Source: CBFHMJ01 sp965656875 (GTDB lineage Bacteria > Pseudomonadota > Gammaproteobacteria > Enterobacterales > Alteromonadaceae). Taken from it: a stretch of DNA of 64,000 nucleotides. The DNA is taken from assembly GCA_965656875.1 (NCBI GenBank), contig CBFHMJ010000033.1:124001-188000 (forward strand). The letters run 5' to 3'. The first letter of the stretch is position 1, and every line of letters starts with the position of its first letter. Positions 28,036 through 36,761 of this stretch are shown here, one piece after another. Under the pieces are notes generated by a model. The model was not told the DNA's origin and did no database searches. It saw only the letters and a program-made list of their open reading frames with translations. Both the position numbers and the translations under genes were made by a program.

Positions 28036-28842
28036 ATGACAAGACGATTGCTTAAATTCACAGTGACCGCAGGACTTTTAACGGCCAGTGTTCTGCCATC
28101 GTTCAGTGTGGCTGAGAAGAGCAGAACTCCGACATATTCCGAAGTAATCACTGGCCTGATCAACAGCATGATTAAAGTAGAAGGTGGTGAATTCGCGATG
28201 GGTTCTGTACTGGAGAGTGCCTTGCCACGGGAATTACCAGTGCATCGGGTAACACTCAATAGTTTTTATATTCAGCAAACAGAAGTCACTCAGGCGCAGT
28301 TTCAAGCGGTGATGGGGTGGAATCTCAGCTATTTTCCCTGTGCGGATTGCCCGGTTAATAATCTGAGCTGGACCGAAATGGCTGCGTATATTGCAAAACT
28401 GAATACATTAACCGGGTTGGAGTTCCGTTTTCTGACTGAGGCCGAATGGGAATATGCAGCCCGAGGTGGTCGTAATCAGTCTGATTATCGTTATAGCGGC
28501 GGCAATGTGATCGATGCAGTGGCGTGGTATGCGGGTAACGCAGGTCGGAAAATTCATCCGGTTGCACAGAAAAAGGCAAATGAACTGGGCCTGTATGACA
28601 TGACGGGAAATGTCTGGGAGTTTGTACTGGATGACATGAGTTTACAGGCCTATCGCCATACATCAGGACACAATCCGATTTATCGGGCAGGGCGAACCAG
28701 TGGAAAAACACTGAAAGTATTGCGGGGTAGTGGTTATGAATTTTCAGCAAAGGAATCTGATGTATTTAAGCGAGACGGCGCAACGAGTAATGTGAGATTG
28801 CCAGACGTTGGATTCCGACTGGCAATGGACGCGGAAGAATAA
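28036..28842 (+). CDS. Exported SUMF1/FGE-domain protein lacking the catalytic cysteines
   Basis: This 268-residue protein has a signal peptide and one SUMF1 (formylglycine-generating enzyme-like) domain: MIKVEGGEFAMGS, QTEVTQAQF, PVNNLSW, FRFLTEAEWEYAARGG, LYDMTGNVWEF and the C-terminal VGFRLA. True aerobic FGE uses a Cys pair near the C-terminus; here the equivalent stretch (LRGSGYEFSAKESDVF) has none. The only cysteines in the mature domain are the CADC pair ahead of PVNNLSW. It is therefore unlikely to be a canonical FGE for the divergent sulfatase and more likely a binding or assembly factor for the octaheme cytochrome complex. Confidence 0.88.
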   Translation: MTRRLLKFTVTAGLLTASVLPSFSVAEKSRTPTYSEVITGLINSMIKVEGGEFAMGSVLESALPRELPVHRVTLNSFYIQQTEVTQAQFQAVMGWNLSYFPCADCPVNNLSWTEMAAYIAKLNTLTGLEFRFLTEAEWEYAARGGRNQSDYRYSGGNVIDAVAWYAGNAGRKIHPVAQKKANELGLYDMTGNVWEFVLDDMSLQAYRHTSGHNPIYRAGRTSGKTLKVLRGSGYEFSAKESDVFKRDGATSNVRLPDVGFRLAMDAEE

Positions 28843-28849
28843 TAACGAC

Positions 28850-29599
28850 TCAGAATTGATACGTGTAGGCGACGGCGGGTCCATGCGTGGCTGTATCATA
28901 GCTAAAATAACCGGGCATATTCTGCGCATTCTCTTCGTAATCAACCCAGACGGATTTGTATTTCAGTGTAAGCGTACTTTGTTCTGTGAGTTGATATAAA
29001 ACACCCACTTCGATATTTGACGTAAAATCAGCATCGCCCATACCAATATCGCTCCGTAGCATATAACTCCAGTTATCGTTTATGGGAGCAATCCAGCGTA
29101 AGCCTATAAAAAAATCAACCCAGTCAACATCTCTGTTTAATCGGGTGGTGATTCGTTCATTGGCGGTGGTCAGATCCAGACTAATATCGTTATCCCACCA
29201 GCGCAGCCCGAGCAAATATTCCAGTGAAGCATCGCCTTTTTGTTGAAAGTAAATCAATTCCGCCTGTAAGACTGCCTGCCTGACTTTGGCATTGACTATA
29301 CCGCCTCGGGGCGCAGCTATGTCATCGCGTAAGTCCATGAAAGAGTAATCGAGTGAACCGCCCCATCCAGAGGTGTGTATCGCTTTAAAATTGAGCATGC
29401 CACCCAGATGTAAATTCTCTAAAATCGTGTCGAAATCTACTTCTAAATCGCCAGCGTTGACCCGCCCAATCGACGCATCACCTTCTATGGTGACCATGTG
29501 CGCATAAGGTTCGATGTAAAAGGTCCAGTCATCGGCTTGTACGTTGGTTATTGTGAGGAACAAGATGGCTATCAATGCGTGTTTGGTTAAATGTTTCAT
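28850..29599 (-). CDS. Outer-membrane beta-barrel protein
   Basis: This 249-residue protein has a signal peptide ending near VQADD, alternating amphipathic strands with aromatic girdles (YMLRSDIGMGDADF, LTLKYKSVWVDYEE) and a C-terminal phenylalanine (AYTYQF), the signature for outer-membrane barrel insertion. About ten strands fit the length. No specific family recognised. It converges tail-to-tail with the SUMF1 gene, 7 bp apart. Confidence 0.8.
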   Translation of the reverse strand: MKHLTKHALIAILFLTITNVQADDWTFYIEPYAHMVTIEGDASIGRVNAGDLEVDFDTILENLHLGGMLNFKAIHTSGWGGSLDYSFMDLRDDIAAPRGGIVNAKVRQAVLQAELIYFQQKGDASLEYLLGLRWWDNDISLDLTTANERITTRLNRDVDWVDFFIGLRWIAPINDNWSYMLRSDIGMGDADFTSNIEVGVLYQLTEQSTLTLKYKSVWVDYEENAQNMPGYFSYDTATHGPAVAYTYQF

Positions 29600-30298
29600 A
29601 ATCCCTTCTTAGTATCGATAAATGTAATACCGGGCAGAAATGACAACCTGAACATTCCGTGAGTGTTTAAGGGCGTTAACGATTACCCTTGAGGGGTTAA
29701 CTTCAGTTAATTTACTTATCTAAAAGATAGACGGTTTACCTGACATGACAAGTGAGACTTGAGTGTTGATTGTTAAGCTTGGTTAATTTGGGTGATTCAA
29801 GTCAAATAAGCGTGTTAAATGTAATTTTTGTTTATTGTTTAATGGTCAAATTCGCAGCTAGTTCTTCACACGTTTTTACAATGCTTGTCTGCTTTTTTCT
29901 AAGCATACTAATTGCGCTGGATTCAGCTGGTTTAGGCGTTTTTATTTATATTCTCTAAAAGTATAGAGACTTACTGTAGCCAAATTTAATGCTTTGAACT
30001 GATATATGTTCATTGATGTTTTATTAGTGAATCAGAAGAAAATTTATATTCTAACTTGGAATATCGTTACTTTAATTTCCAACATTTGAAAAAGTCATCA
30101 ATAAACTAAATATTAACATGTGAAATCATTAAATAAACATTAATGAAGTGTTTAATTTAAAGATAAATTAACGTTTGACCCTATAGCTAACTATTGACCC
30201 TATAGTTTTTATATTCGTTTTCTATTAAGTACTGTTGGCATCATAAATCAAATATAAGCAGTTTTAGCAAATGAAGTAGACGCATAAGAGAGTTGGAT
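29600..30298. other. AT-rich gene-free region upstream of the biosynthetic cluster
   Basis: This ~700-bp region is strongly AT-rich. A 62-codon frame at 29770-29958 has no ribosome binding site or family features and I do not call it. Near the right end lies the TTGACCCTATAG direct repeat listed separately. The promoter of the flavoenzyme operon must lie here. Confidence 0.5.
30175..30205 (+). promoter_or_regulatory. Two direct copies of TTGACCCTATAG, 19-bp period
   Basis: The 12-mer TTGACCCTATAG occurs at 30175-30186 and 30194-30205, about 95 bp before the first cluster gene. The spacing places both copies on nearly the same DNA face. Each copy begins like a -35 element. An operator for an unidentified regulator is the likeliest reading; no regulator gene is in the operon itself. 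Confidence 0.5.
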
Positions 30299-31636
30299 AT
30301 GACTAATAATTATAATTTATCTAAATTTCAGGGAGATATTTACTGGAAAGGAAGCAATGAATATAAAAACTCGTTAAAAATTTGGAATTCAGACATTGAA
30401 GCAAGTCCGCTGGTAGTTTTCAGACCTGTCTGTGAAAGTGATATTCAAGCGGTTCTGGAGCTTGCTCACAATGAAGGAAAACATATAACCGTTAAAAATG
30501 GTGGTCATGGTGCAAGTGGTGCTTCATTAAATGATGAAGGATTTGTCATTGATTTAGGATTATACAAAGGTTTTGACCTGGATATTCAAAACCGAAGTAT
30601 CAGGGTTAAGTCTGGAGTATTGAATTATGAAGTAGCAAGGTTTTTAGCTCCTACAAGCAAATTTTTCCCTATCGGAACATGTCCGGAAGTAGGGATATCT
30701 GGACTTACTTTGGGAGGTGGAATCGGCTTTTTAACTAAGAAACATGGTTTAACGTGTGACAATGTACTTGATTTTTCATTAATAGATGGTCGAGGTAATC
30801 GACTAAAAGCCAGTAAGGATGAAAATCCTGATTTATTTAAAGCTCTTAAAGGTGCCGGGCATTGCAATTTTGGAATAGTAACAGATATTAATTTTCGCCT
30901 TCATGATATTCCCCAATATGTTTATGGCGGGGAGATAGCATTTGATATGGAATATGGTCAAAAGGTTATGAACCATTACTTTGAATTAATGGACGATTGT
31001 GATGATGATTTGTATTTGTATTGTTCTATGAACAATGACGTTAATGATAAATTGAGTATTCAAATATATGGTTTATATCTGGGTAACGAGAGTCTGGGAA
31101 AACAAATATTTGATGATATAAAAAACTGGGCACCATTCTATTCTGATACATCAGGAAAAACTTCATATCACGAGATGCAAGGTAGTTATGCTGAGCATGT
31201 CCCTGAATTCCCTTATTTAAAGTGGAAAAGCGGCTTCTTAAAAAATGTAGATATTAGTGGTTTTGGTGAAGCTGTAATTGAACAATATCTAAAACGACCG
31301 AATGAGCACTGCCGTTGTCATTTTGATCCATTGGGGGGTGAGGTTAGCAGAATTGCTTCTTCTTCCAGTGCGATACCGTTTAGAGATTCCCCATTCATAT
31401 TTAGTATCCTGGCCATTTGGTATGACAAGCAAGAAAGAGAAGCTTGTCGAGAATGGGCTAAAACCATGCATAGTTCTTTAAGCAACTTTTTTGCTGGTAC
31501 TGGTCACGCAAATTATGACGACAAAGATTTGAAATCCAGAGCCGATAGTTATTACTCAACTTATAAAAAAGAGCTGCTTGCAATTAAAGACCGCTTTGAC
31601 CCTCACCATTTACTTAAAGGAGCTTTAAATGATTAG
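30299..31636 (+). CDS. BBE-like bicovalent FAD-dependent oxidase
   Basis: This 445-residue enzyme belongs to the berberine-bridge-enzyme-like flavoprotein oxidases. I start it at ATG 30299; a TTG two codons upstream is possible. The FAD domain has both covalent-attachment sites seen in this family: His70 in KNGGHGASG and Cys128 in GTCPEVG, followed by GLTLGGGIGF. The C-terminal BBE segment includes AIKDRFDPHHLL. Relatives oxidise alcohols, amines or sugars, or form rings, passing electrons to oxygen. It is the first gene of a four-gene operon and its end overlaps the ATP-grasp gene by 8 bp. AT-rich codon use differs from flanking genes. No signal peptide. Confidence 0.88.
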   Translation: MTNNYNLSKFQGDIYWKGSNEYKNSLKIWNSDIEASPLVVFRPVCESDIQAVLELAHNEGKHITVKNGGHGASGASLNDEGFVIDLGLYKGFDLDIQNRSIRVKSGVLNYEVARFLAPTSKFFPIGTCPEVGISGLTLGGGIGFLTKKHGLTCDNVLDFSLIDGRGNRLKASKDENPDLFKALKGAGHCNFGIVTDINFRLHDIPQYVYGGEIAFDMEYGQKVMNHYFELMDDCDDDLYLYCSMNNDVNDKLSIQIYGLYLGNESLGKQIFDDIKNWAPFYSDTSGKTSYHEMQGSYAEHVPEFPYLKWKSGFLKNVDISGFGEAVIEQYLKRPNEHCRCHFDPLGGEVSRIASSSSAIPFRDSPFIFSILAIWYDKQEREACREWAKTMHSSLSNFFAGTGHANYDDKDLKSRADSYYSTYKKELLAIKDRFDPHHLLKGALND

Positions 31637-32894
31637 CAGCCTTAATAAAGCCATAATTCTATTAAATCCTCTCGGTGCAAAGTGTGAATTCAGGGAATAT
31701 GCGAGAGAACAGGGATTGACTATTGTTTCAGTCTATTCAATAACGACCACTGATCTAATTGAAAGAATGGGACAGAATATTGATGCACTGACAGCGATGG
31801 ATGACTATTCAATATTTTCTGCTGATTTGGTCAAAATTATACAAGACTTGAAAAAAATGTCGTTGCGATTCGAAGCTTTAATTCCTGCACACGAATGTGG
31901 TGTAGAATTCGCAGCGGAACTAGCTAAAAATATGAACCTGGTTCATAACCTACCTGAAGATATGTTGACTGCACGTAATAAGCACTTAATGCGTGAACGT
32001 GTTGCGTTGGCAGGATTAACATCTCCATCTTTTTCAAAGGTTTCCACTGAATCTGAGATTGATGAATTTCTAAGTAAAAACCCTTATAAAGTGGTAGTTA
32101 AAACACCTTTAGGCGGTGGTACAAGTAATGTTTATGTTTGTGAAACTCGCGAGGAAGTCATAGATGGTTTTGATAAAATTCGACAAACTAAAGATTTGTT
32201 TGGGAATTTTTCACCTTATGCAGTGTTAGAGAACTATCTGGATGGAACAGAAATGATAGTCGATGGTTTCGTTGATAATGGCTATATCACAATTGTGGGC
32301 GTTTGGGCTTACGATAAGATTGATAATCAGCATGCACATAACTTGTATTATAACATTTGGTCTAAAGATATTAACGATCCTGAAAATAACGAAATAGTTG
32401 ATTATACGAAGAAAGTGGTAAGGGCGATTGGTATCAATTATGGCATGTTTCACTGTGAATTAAAGTGGCTTGATGGTAAACCAGCAATGATTGAAATTGG
32501 TGCCAGATTACCCGGTTGGGGAATTCCTGAGCTATACCGCAGTGCAACTAATTTTGATCCCTGGCGATGTACCCTTGATGTTTACAGACATGGATCTTTA
32601 ACAATGCCATTAGACCTCAAAACGTATAAACATAAAGCGATGGCTCTTTGCCCTGTTGAAGTCCAAGGCAGAATTGAAGAAATCAGGGGAATCGAAGCTA
32701 TCGTTAAATTACCTTCGTATGATAGACATATTCTTAAAGTTAAAGTTGGAGATTGGATTTCGCCTACAAGTGAACTCTATGATATCCCTGTAGAGATTTG
32801 TTTTGCCCATGAAGATCAAGAACAGTTGAAACGCGATGTCGAAATTGCCCATGAAGTATTTGATGTAATTACACAGCAATCAATTGTGCTATGA
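31629..32894 (+). CDS. ATP-grasp ligase, amino-acid ligase-like
   Basis: This 421-residue enzyme has the ATP-grasp fold: an N-terminal pre-ATP-grasp domain, a nucleotide-binding loop near VVVKTPLGGGTSNVYV (about residues 154-170), the hinge region VLENYLDGTEM and the metal-binding motif MIEIGARLPGWG (about 290-300). The GARLPG form is typical of L-amino-acid ligases such as BacD and related carboxylate-amine ligases, which join two amino acids or an acid and amine through an acyl-phosphate. Overlap with the preceding gene and 10 bp to the next indicate one operon. It is the likely assembly enzyme of the pathway, without any carrier protein. Confidence 0.85.
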   Translation: MISSLNKAIILLNPLGAKCEFREYAREQGLTIVSVYSITTTDLIERMGQNIDALTAMDDYSIFSADLVKIIQDLKKMSLRFEALIPAHECGVEFAAELAKNMNLVHNLPEDMLTARNKHLMRERVALAGLTSPSFSKVSTESEIDEFLSKNPYKVVVKTPLGGGTSNVYVCETREEVIDGFDKIRQTKDLFGNFSPYAVLENYLDGTEMIVDGFVDNGYITIVGVWAYDKIDNQHAHNLYYNIWSKDINDPENNEIVDYTKKVVRAIGINYGMFHCELKWLDGKPAMIEIGARLPGWGIPELYRSATNFDPWRCTLDVYRHGSLTMPLDLKTYKHKAMALCPVEVQGRIEEIRGIEAIVKLPSYDRHILKVKVGDWISPTSELYDIPVEICFAHEDQEQLKRDVEIAHEVFDVITQQSIVL

Positions 32895-32904
32895 GGGCTT
32901 AAAA

Positions 32905-34371
32905 ATGAATGAATTGATCAATACCATAAAAGGGCAGTTAGGCACTGAAATAGTTCAAACTGATGCTTGTGTATTAGCGAGTATTACAAAGTCTATCAGT
33001 GAACACCGTCCAAGAGACGTCAAAGCAATAATCAAACCGAAAAACATTGAACAAGTTCAATATATAACTCAACTTTGGAACAACGTTGTAGAGCCTCCAG
33101 CTATATATCCATTAAGCACTGGGAAGAATTGGGGGTATGGTTCTAAAAACCCTGTAATAGATGGTTGTGTTTTGATCGATATGTCGGATCTGAAAAAAAT
33201 ACATTATTTAGATTTGGAGCTTGGCATAGCGGTCATTGAACCCGGTGTTTCACAAGGACAACTTATTGACGCAATTGAAGGTTCTAATTTCAAATTGAAT
33301 GTTACTAATTCTGCTCGTCAAACCAGTATTATCGGGAACGCTTTAGAGAGAGGTATTGGTACGTCGAGACATCGAACCGAAGACATTATAGGTTATGAGG
33401 TTGTATTAGGTGACGGAAAATGTATTCAAACTGGTGGTTTGTGGCCAACTACGACGGACCCGGCGTTGGCATTTCATTATACACATGGACTTGGTCCCAA
33501 TCTTGCGGGACTATTTGCACAATCGAATTTTGGAATTGTCACTAAGGCTGCAATTTCGTTAATACCAAAAACAGATGTTTGTTCAATTATTAAAAGTACT
33601 TTTTCGGCACGAAATTTGACCGAAGTGTATAGACTAATCCGAAAACTTTACGATCAGAATATAGTAAACACATATTTTAAAATTTATGACATTTCGGCTG
33701 CTCAAAATTATGGAATGGAAAAATCAATAAATGATGACTTCATTCTATATGGCAGTATTGAGACAAGTTCTTGTTTTTCATTGATATTGGAAACTTATTT
33801 GCAGGATTTATTTTCGGAAAGTCAACTATTCAATAACACGACTATCATTCATGAAAGTGAAAAATCTGAAGATAAAGTACCTTCGGGGGCTGAAGAAATT
33901 ATACATGAAACATTTCAAGGTAAGAATAATATAACCCATTACTTGCAAAATCTATTTTCTGTTCAGGATTTTGATGATATTGATACAAAAGGCAATGACG
34001 GTTGGCTATTTTTTGTTCCTATAATTCCAGCGATTCCGACAATTTTAGAGCAATGCATCGATTTATTGAATGAATTTAGAGAAAAATCAGATTACTTGAT
34101 ATCTCTTTCAATAAAGTGCCCTAGAGACAAATCAATTGATTTAAATATTTCAATTCGTTTTCCTCGAGACGAACCAGATATTACTAAAGCTCATTCATTA
34201 CAAAACCAATTAATACAAGCCTTTAAGAGAATTGGAATACTGAATTATCGCTATGGTATAGAACATAATAATATCCAATTATTTCAGAGCGATAGCTATA
34301 GAAGTATATTGAATAGATTGAAATCACTTTTTGATCCCAATCATATCATTTCACCGGGCAGATATATCTGA
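32905..34371 (+). CDS. VAO/4-cresol dehydrogenase-type FAD oxidoreductase
   Basis: This 488-residue flavoprotein matches the vanillyl-alcohol oxidase/PCMH group: FAD-binding motifs PLSTGKNWGYGS, AVIEPGVSQGQL, SIIGNALERGIG, GYEVVLGDG and LFAQSNFGIVTK appear in order, and the end FDPNHIISPGRY is typical. These enzymes oxidise para-substituted phenols via quinone methides, so a tyrosine-like or other phenolic substrate is a reasonable inference. I start at ATG 32905, with GAGGG upstream; a TTG seven codons earlier overlaps the preceding gene. It is the second flavoenzyme of the operon and from a different subfamily than the first. Confidence 0.86.
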   Translation: MNELINTIKGQLGTEIVQTDACVLASITKSISEHRPRDVKAIIKPKNIEQVQYITQLWNNVVEPPAIYPLSTGKNWGYGSKNPVIDGCVLIDMSDLKKIHYLDLELGIAVIEPGVSQGQLIDAIEGSNFKLNVTNSARQTSIIGNALERGIGTSRHRTEDIIGYEVVLGDGKCIQTGGLWPTTTDPALAFHYTHGLGPNLAGLFAQSNFGIVTKAAISLIPKTDVCSIIKSTFSARNLTEVYRLIRKLYDQNIVNTYFKIYDISAAQNYGMEKSINDDFILYGSIETSSCFSLILETYLQDLFSESQLFNNTTIIHESEKSEDKVPSGAEEIIHETFQGKNNITHYLQNLFSVQDFDDIDTKGNDGWLFFVPIIPAIPTILEQCIDLLNEFREKSDYLISLSIKCPRDKSIDLNISIRFPRDEPDITKAHSLQNQLIQAFKRIGILNYRYGIEHNNIQLFQSDSYRSILNRLKSLFDPNHIISPGRYI

Positions 34372-34400
34372 GTTTTAGGTTCTAAAGACAGGTAACTAAT

Positions 34401-35195
34401 ATGACAACAACTAAAAATCAAGTTGAAAATGTTTGGAGCCAGGGACGCTATGAAAAAATTGGCTCCAAGTTAATAATAGTGGCAGAAACTCTATGTGAGG
34501 AAATGGCTTTAAGAGCGGGCTCCGAGGTTCTTGATGTGGGCACAGGGCATGGTAATGCTGCGATGGCAGCAGCAAGAAGAGAGTGTAAAGTAAGTGGTAT
34601 TGATACAGAAATAAAGTTATTAGATATTGCTAGAAAACGAGCTGAAATTGAAATGTTGGATGTTAAATTCTCCGTATCAAATGCTGAGTGTATGGAATTT
34701 ACTGATAACAAATTTGATTATGTACTATCTACTTTTGGGGTTCAATTTTCAAACAAACCTAACGCTACAGCGCAGGAAATTATTAGGGTTTTAAAGCCTA
34801 ATGGATTTATAGGATTTGCTAATTGGATGCTGGAAGGTTTTGCACAACAGTTTGCGGAGATAATCGCTTCTTTTTCAATTAGTAAACCTGCAGTTTCGCC
34901 ATATCTTTGGGCTGATGAAATATATATTCGTGAAATTTTTAATAATAAAATTAAATGGGTTGAGAATTCAAACCAGATATTTTCCTATCGATTTCCAAAA
35001 ATAGAAGATTGGTTTTTGTGCTTTGAAAACACTTATGGACCTATAAGAACTCTTTGTCAGCAACTGGATAAAAATCAATACCTTGACCTTAGAGAAAAAA
35101 TAAATACGGCAGTATCCAAATTTAATATCGCGAATGATGGTTCACTTGTATTACCGGTTCCTTATAAAAGACAGATTGCAAAAATTCATAAATGA
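34401..35195 (+). CDS. Class I SAM-dependent methyltransferase
   Basis: This 264-residue enzyme has a Rossmann-type methyltransferase core: motif I VLDVGTGHGNAAMAAARR (about 37-54), acidic post-I GIDTEIKLLDIARKRA, and motif IV-like YVLSTFGVQFSNKP, resembling UbiE/Methyltransf_11 small-molecule enzymes. It is the last gene of the operon, 29 bp after the VAO-type gene, and is followed by a strong terminator. It would O-, N- or C-methylate the pathway product. Confidence 0.88.
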   Translation: MTTTKNQVENVWSQGRYEKIGSKLIIVAETLCEEMALRAGSEVLDVGTGHGNAAMAAARRECKVSGIDTEIKLLDIARKRAEIEMLDVKFSVSNAECMEFTDNKFDYVLSTFGVQFSNKPNATAQEIIRVLKPNGFIGFANWMLEGFAQQFAEIIASFSISKPAVSPYLWADEIYIREIFNNKIKWVENSNQIFSYRFPKIEDWFLCFENTYGPIRTLCQQLDKNQYLDLREKINTAVSKFNIANDGSLVLPVPYKRQIAKIHK

Positions 35196-35270
35196 TAATT
35201 TAAGTCAATAGATTGCTTCTGAAACTAATGCCAGAAGGAACTGAACAATAGATATATCAGTAAGTAATTT

Positions 35271-35297
35271 GCCCATGTTATGCATGGGCTTTTTTAT
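35271..35297 (+). terminator. Rho-independent terminator ending the four-gene cluster
   Basis: A 7-bp GC-rich stem (GCCCATG / CATGGGC, loop 5) is followed by seven T. It closes the flavoenzyme-ligase-methyltransferase operon. Confidence 0.88.
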
Positions 35298-35358
35298 TTT
35301 TATTGTATATATTTGCATTAAAATCGAATTTCTAAGAATTTTTTGTATTAATCAAGAC

Positions 35359-35574
35359 TTATCTTTTTAAAATCTGTTCAGTTTTGAGTGCGTTGGCTTT
35401 TGGATCAATCGCTAAGGGCAATACCGTTATACTGGAAAATCGCGAAAATGTATCAGCTTGTTGAATGGCTTCAAGTTCGGTTAGCAATGGCTTGTACAGT
35501 TCACCTGTGCCATCCAGTCCTGGAAGTAAAATAAGGTGTGGCGCTTGTTCTACGGTTTTGGTTATCAATGACAT
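35359..35574 (-). pseudogene. Alpha/beta-hydrolase N-terminal fragment
   Basis: This 71-residue frame begins like an alpha/beta hydrolase: LILLPGLDGTGELYKPLL is the oxyanion-loop region typical of the first ~30 residues. A full enzyme needs about 200 more residues including a GxSxG nucleophile elbow, which is absent; the frame stops after QILKR and AT-rich DNA of the neighbouring cluster follows. It begins 6 bp after the gene upstream of it, so it was once in an operon with it. Truncation may mark the edge of the inserted cluster. Confidence 0.6.
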
Positions 35575-35580
35575 CAGGAT

Positions 35581-36549
35581 TTAATCGTTTATCGCTAAAA
35601 ACTCGGCATTTAATTGTTCAAGATATTGTGTCATAGCAACAATTGCTGAGCGAAGGTTTGCTCGCTGTATATCATTCAATGGTGCATATTCCAGCCAATT
35701 TTCACTTCGTTGTAACCGCTTCTCCAAATGGCCAATCACTCTGTGAAGCTCGGTAGGGTAATCCAAATTGGGTTGTGCTTTTATAAATTGTAAGGTTTTG
35801 CTTTCCTTACCTATGTTGAAATTAATCGAGCTGTTCAGGCTATGTTCGAATTCTTTTGTATTCAACAATTCCTGGTAGTAAAGAAATTGCTGTTCTTGAT
35901 CTAATAAATAGTGGGCCAGTTCACCATCACCAGCAATAGCTGAACGTTGAAAAAGAAAATCATACTGTTCAGGGCCAATCCCTGCTGTATCGATCCACGT
36001 CTCAATTAAAGATTCATCGGTGATCCTTAATGACGCAAAGATCCGTTGCCACACTTTGTTTGGCGGAATGTCTGCACCTAATGCGATAAATTGCTCGAAT
36101 TCTTCTGGGCTTAACTGTCCATTATTTGATGTGATAGCTGCAAACAACGGTGTGTAGTGAGTGGAATTAGCTCCCTCTCTTAAAGGCTGATTAATACCAA
36201 TATGACCGTGTTCTACAAGTTGCAAAATTAATTCAACCCGATTGTTAATTGCGCGACTGTCTTTAAACAAATTAATCAGCACTTCTTGTGGTGTTAATTG
36301 TTGGTATTCTTCGAATAATGGATGAATCTTATCTGATCGAGATGGATTTTCATCGCTTGACTGAACGGTTAATTTTGGTGCTTCTATGGCAGGGCGATGG
36401 TCAGTAGAAATATCAGCGGTGTTATCTAGGTTAATGTATTTAACGGTTTTCTTTGATTGAACATTTGAAGGATTGTTTAGAAAAAACAGAAGTACTGCGC
36501 CGCATAGAGTAACCGTTGTGGCAACGATTTTTACTTTCTTTTGAATCAA
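35581..36549 (-). CDS. Membrane-anchored protein with ankyrin-like region, unknown function
   Basis: The 322-residue product has one N-terminal membrane anchor (VTLCGAVLLFFL) and a periplasmic helical body. A segment near residues 115-160 (YTPLFAAITSNN, FIALGADIP) looks like a degenerate ankyrin repeat. The start is TTG at 36549 with AAGGA nine bases upstream; no ATG is available nearby. No family assigned. It sits upstream of the hydrolase fragment in the same transcription unit. Confidence 0.65.
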   Translation of the reverse strand: MIQKKVKIVATTVTLCGAVLLFFLNNPSNVQSKKTVKYINLDNTADISTDHRPAIEAPKLTVQSSDENPSRSDKIHPLFEEYQQLTPQEVLINLFKDSRAINNRVELILQLVEHGHIGINQPLREGANSTHYTPLFAAITSNNGQLSPEEFEQFIALGADIPPNKVWQRIFASLRITDESLIETWIDTAGIGPEQYDFLFQRSAIAGDGELAHYLLDQEQQFLYYQELLNTKEFEHSLNSSINFNIGKESKTLQFIKAQPNLDYPTELHRVIGHLEKRLQRSENWLEYAPLNDIQRANLRSAIVAMTQYLEQLNAEFLAIND

Positions 36550-36660
36550 AATGGGTGTTCCTTAACAACTTTCCTTGTAGGCATAATTTTATGCATCCGA
36601 GAGTGCAAAGTCATTAAGAAAATTTAAACTCAAACAGTCAACAGATGGTGAGTATCTGCA

Positions 36661-36684
36661 AAAAAAAGCCGGGTTGCCCCGGCT
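36661..36684 (-). terminator. Rho-independent terminator
   Basis: The stem AGCCGGG / CCCGGCT with a 4-base loop is followed by seven T on the minus strand, downstream of the small lipoprotein gene. Confidence 0.9.
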
Positions 36685-36761
36685 ACATATCGTGTTAAAG
36701 AAATCGATTAAATCGATCAACTACACAAATCGAGTTTTGTACGCGGTGAGCCGATGAAGGC

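Noticed and set aside
29770..29958. Hydrophobic 62-codon ORF in the AT-rich gap
   Set aside because: No ribosome binding site, no family features, and AT-rich DNA yields such hydrophobic frames by chance.
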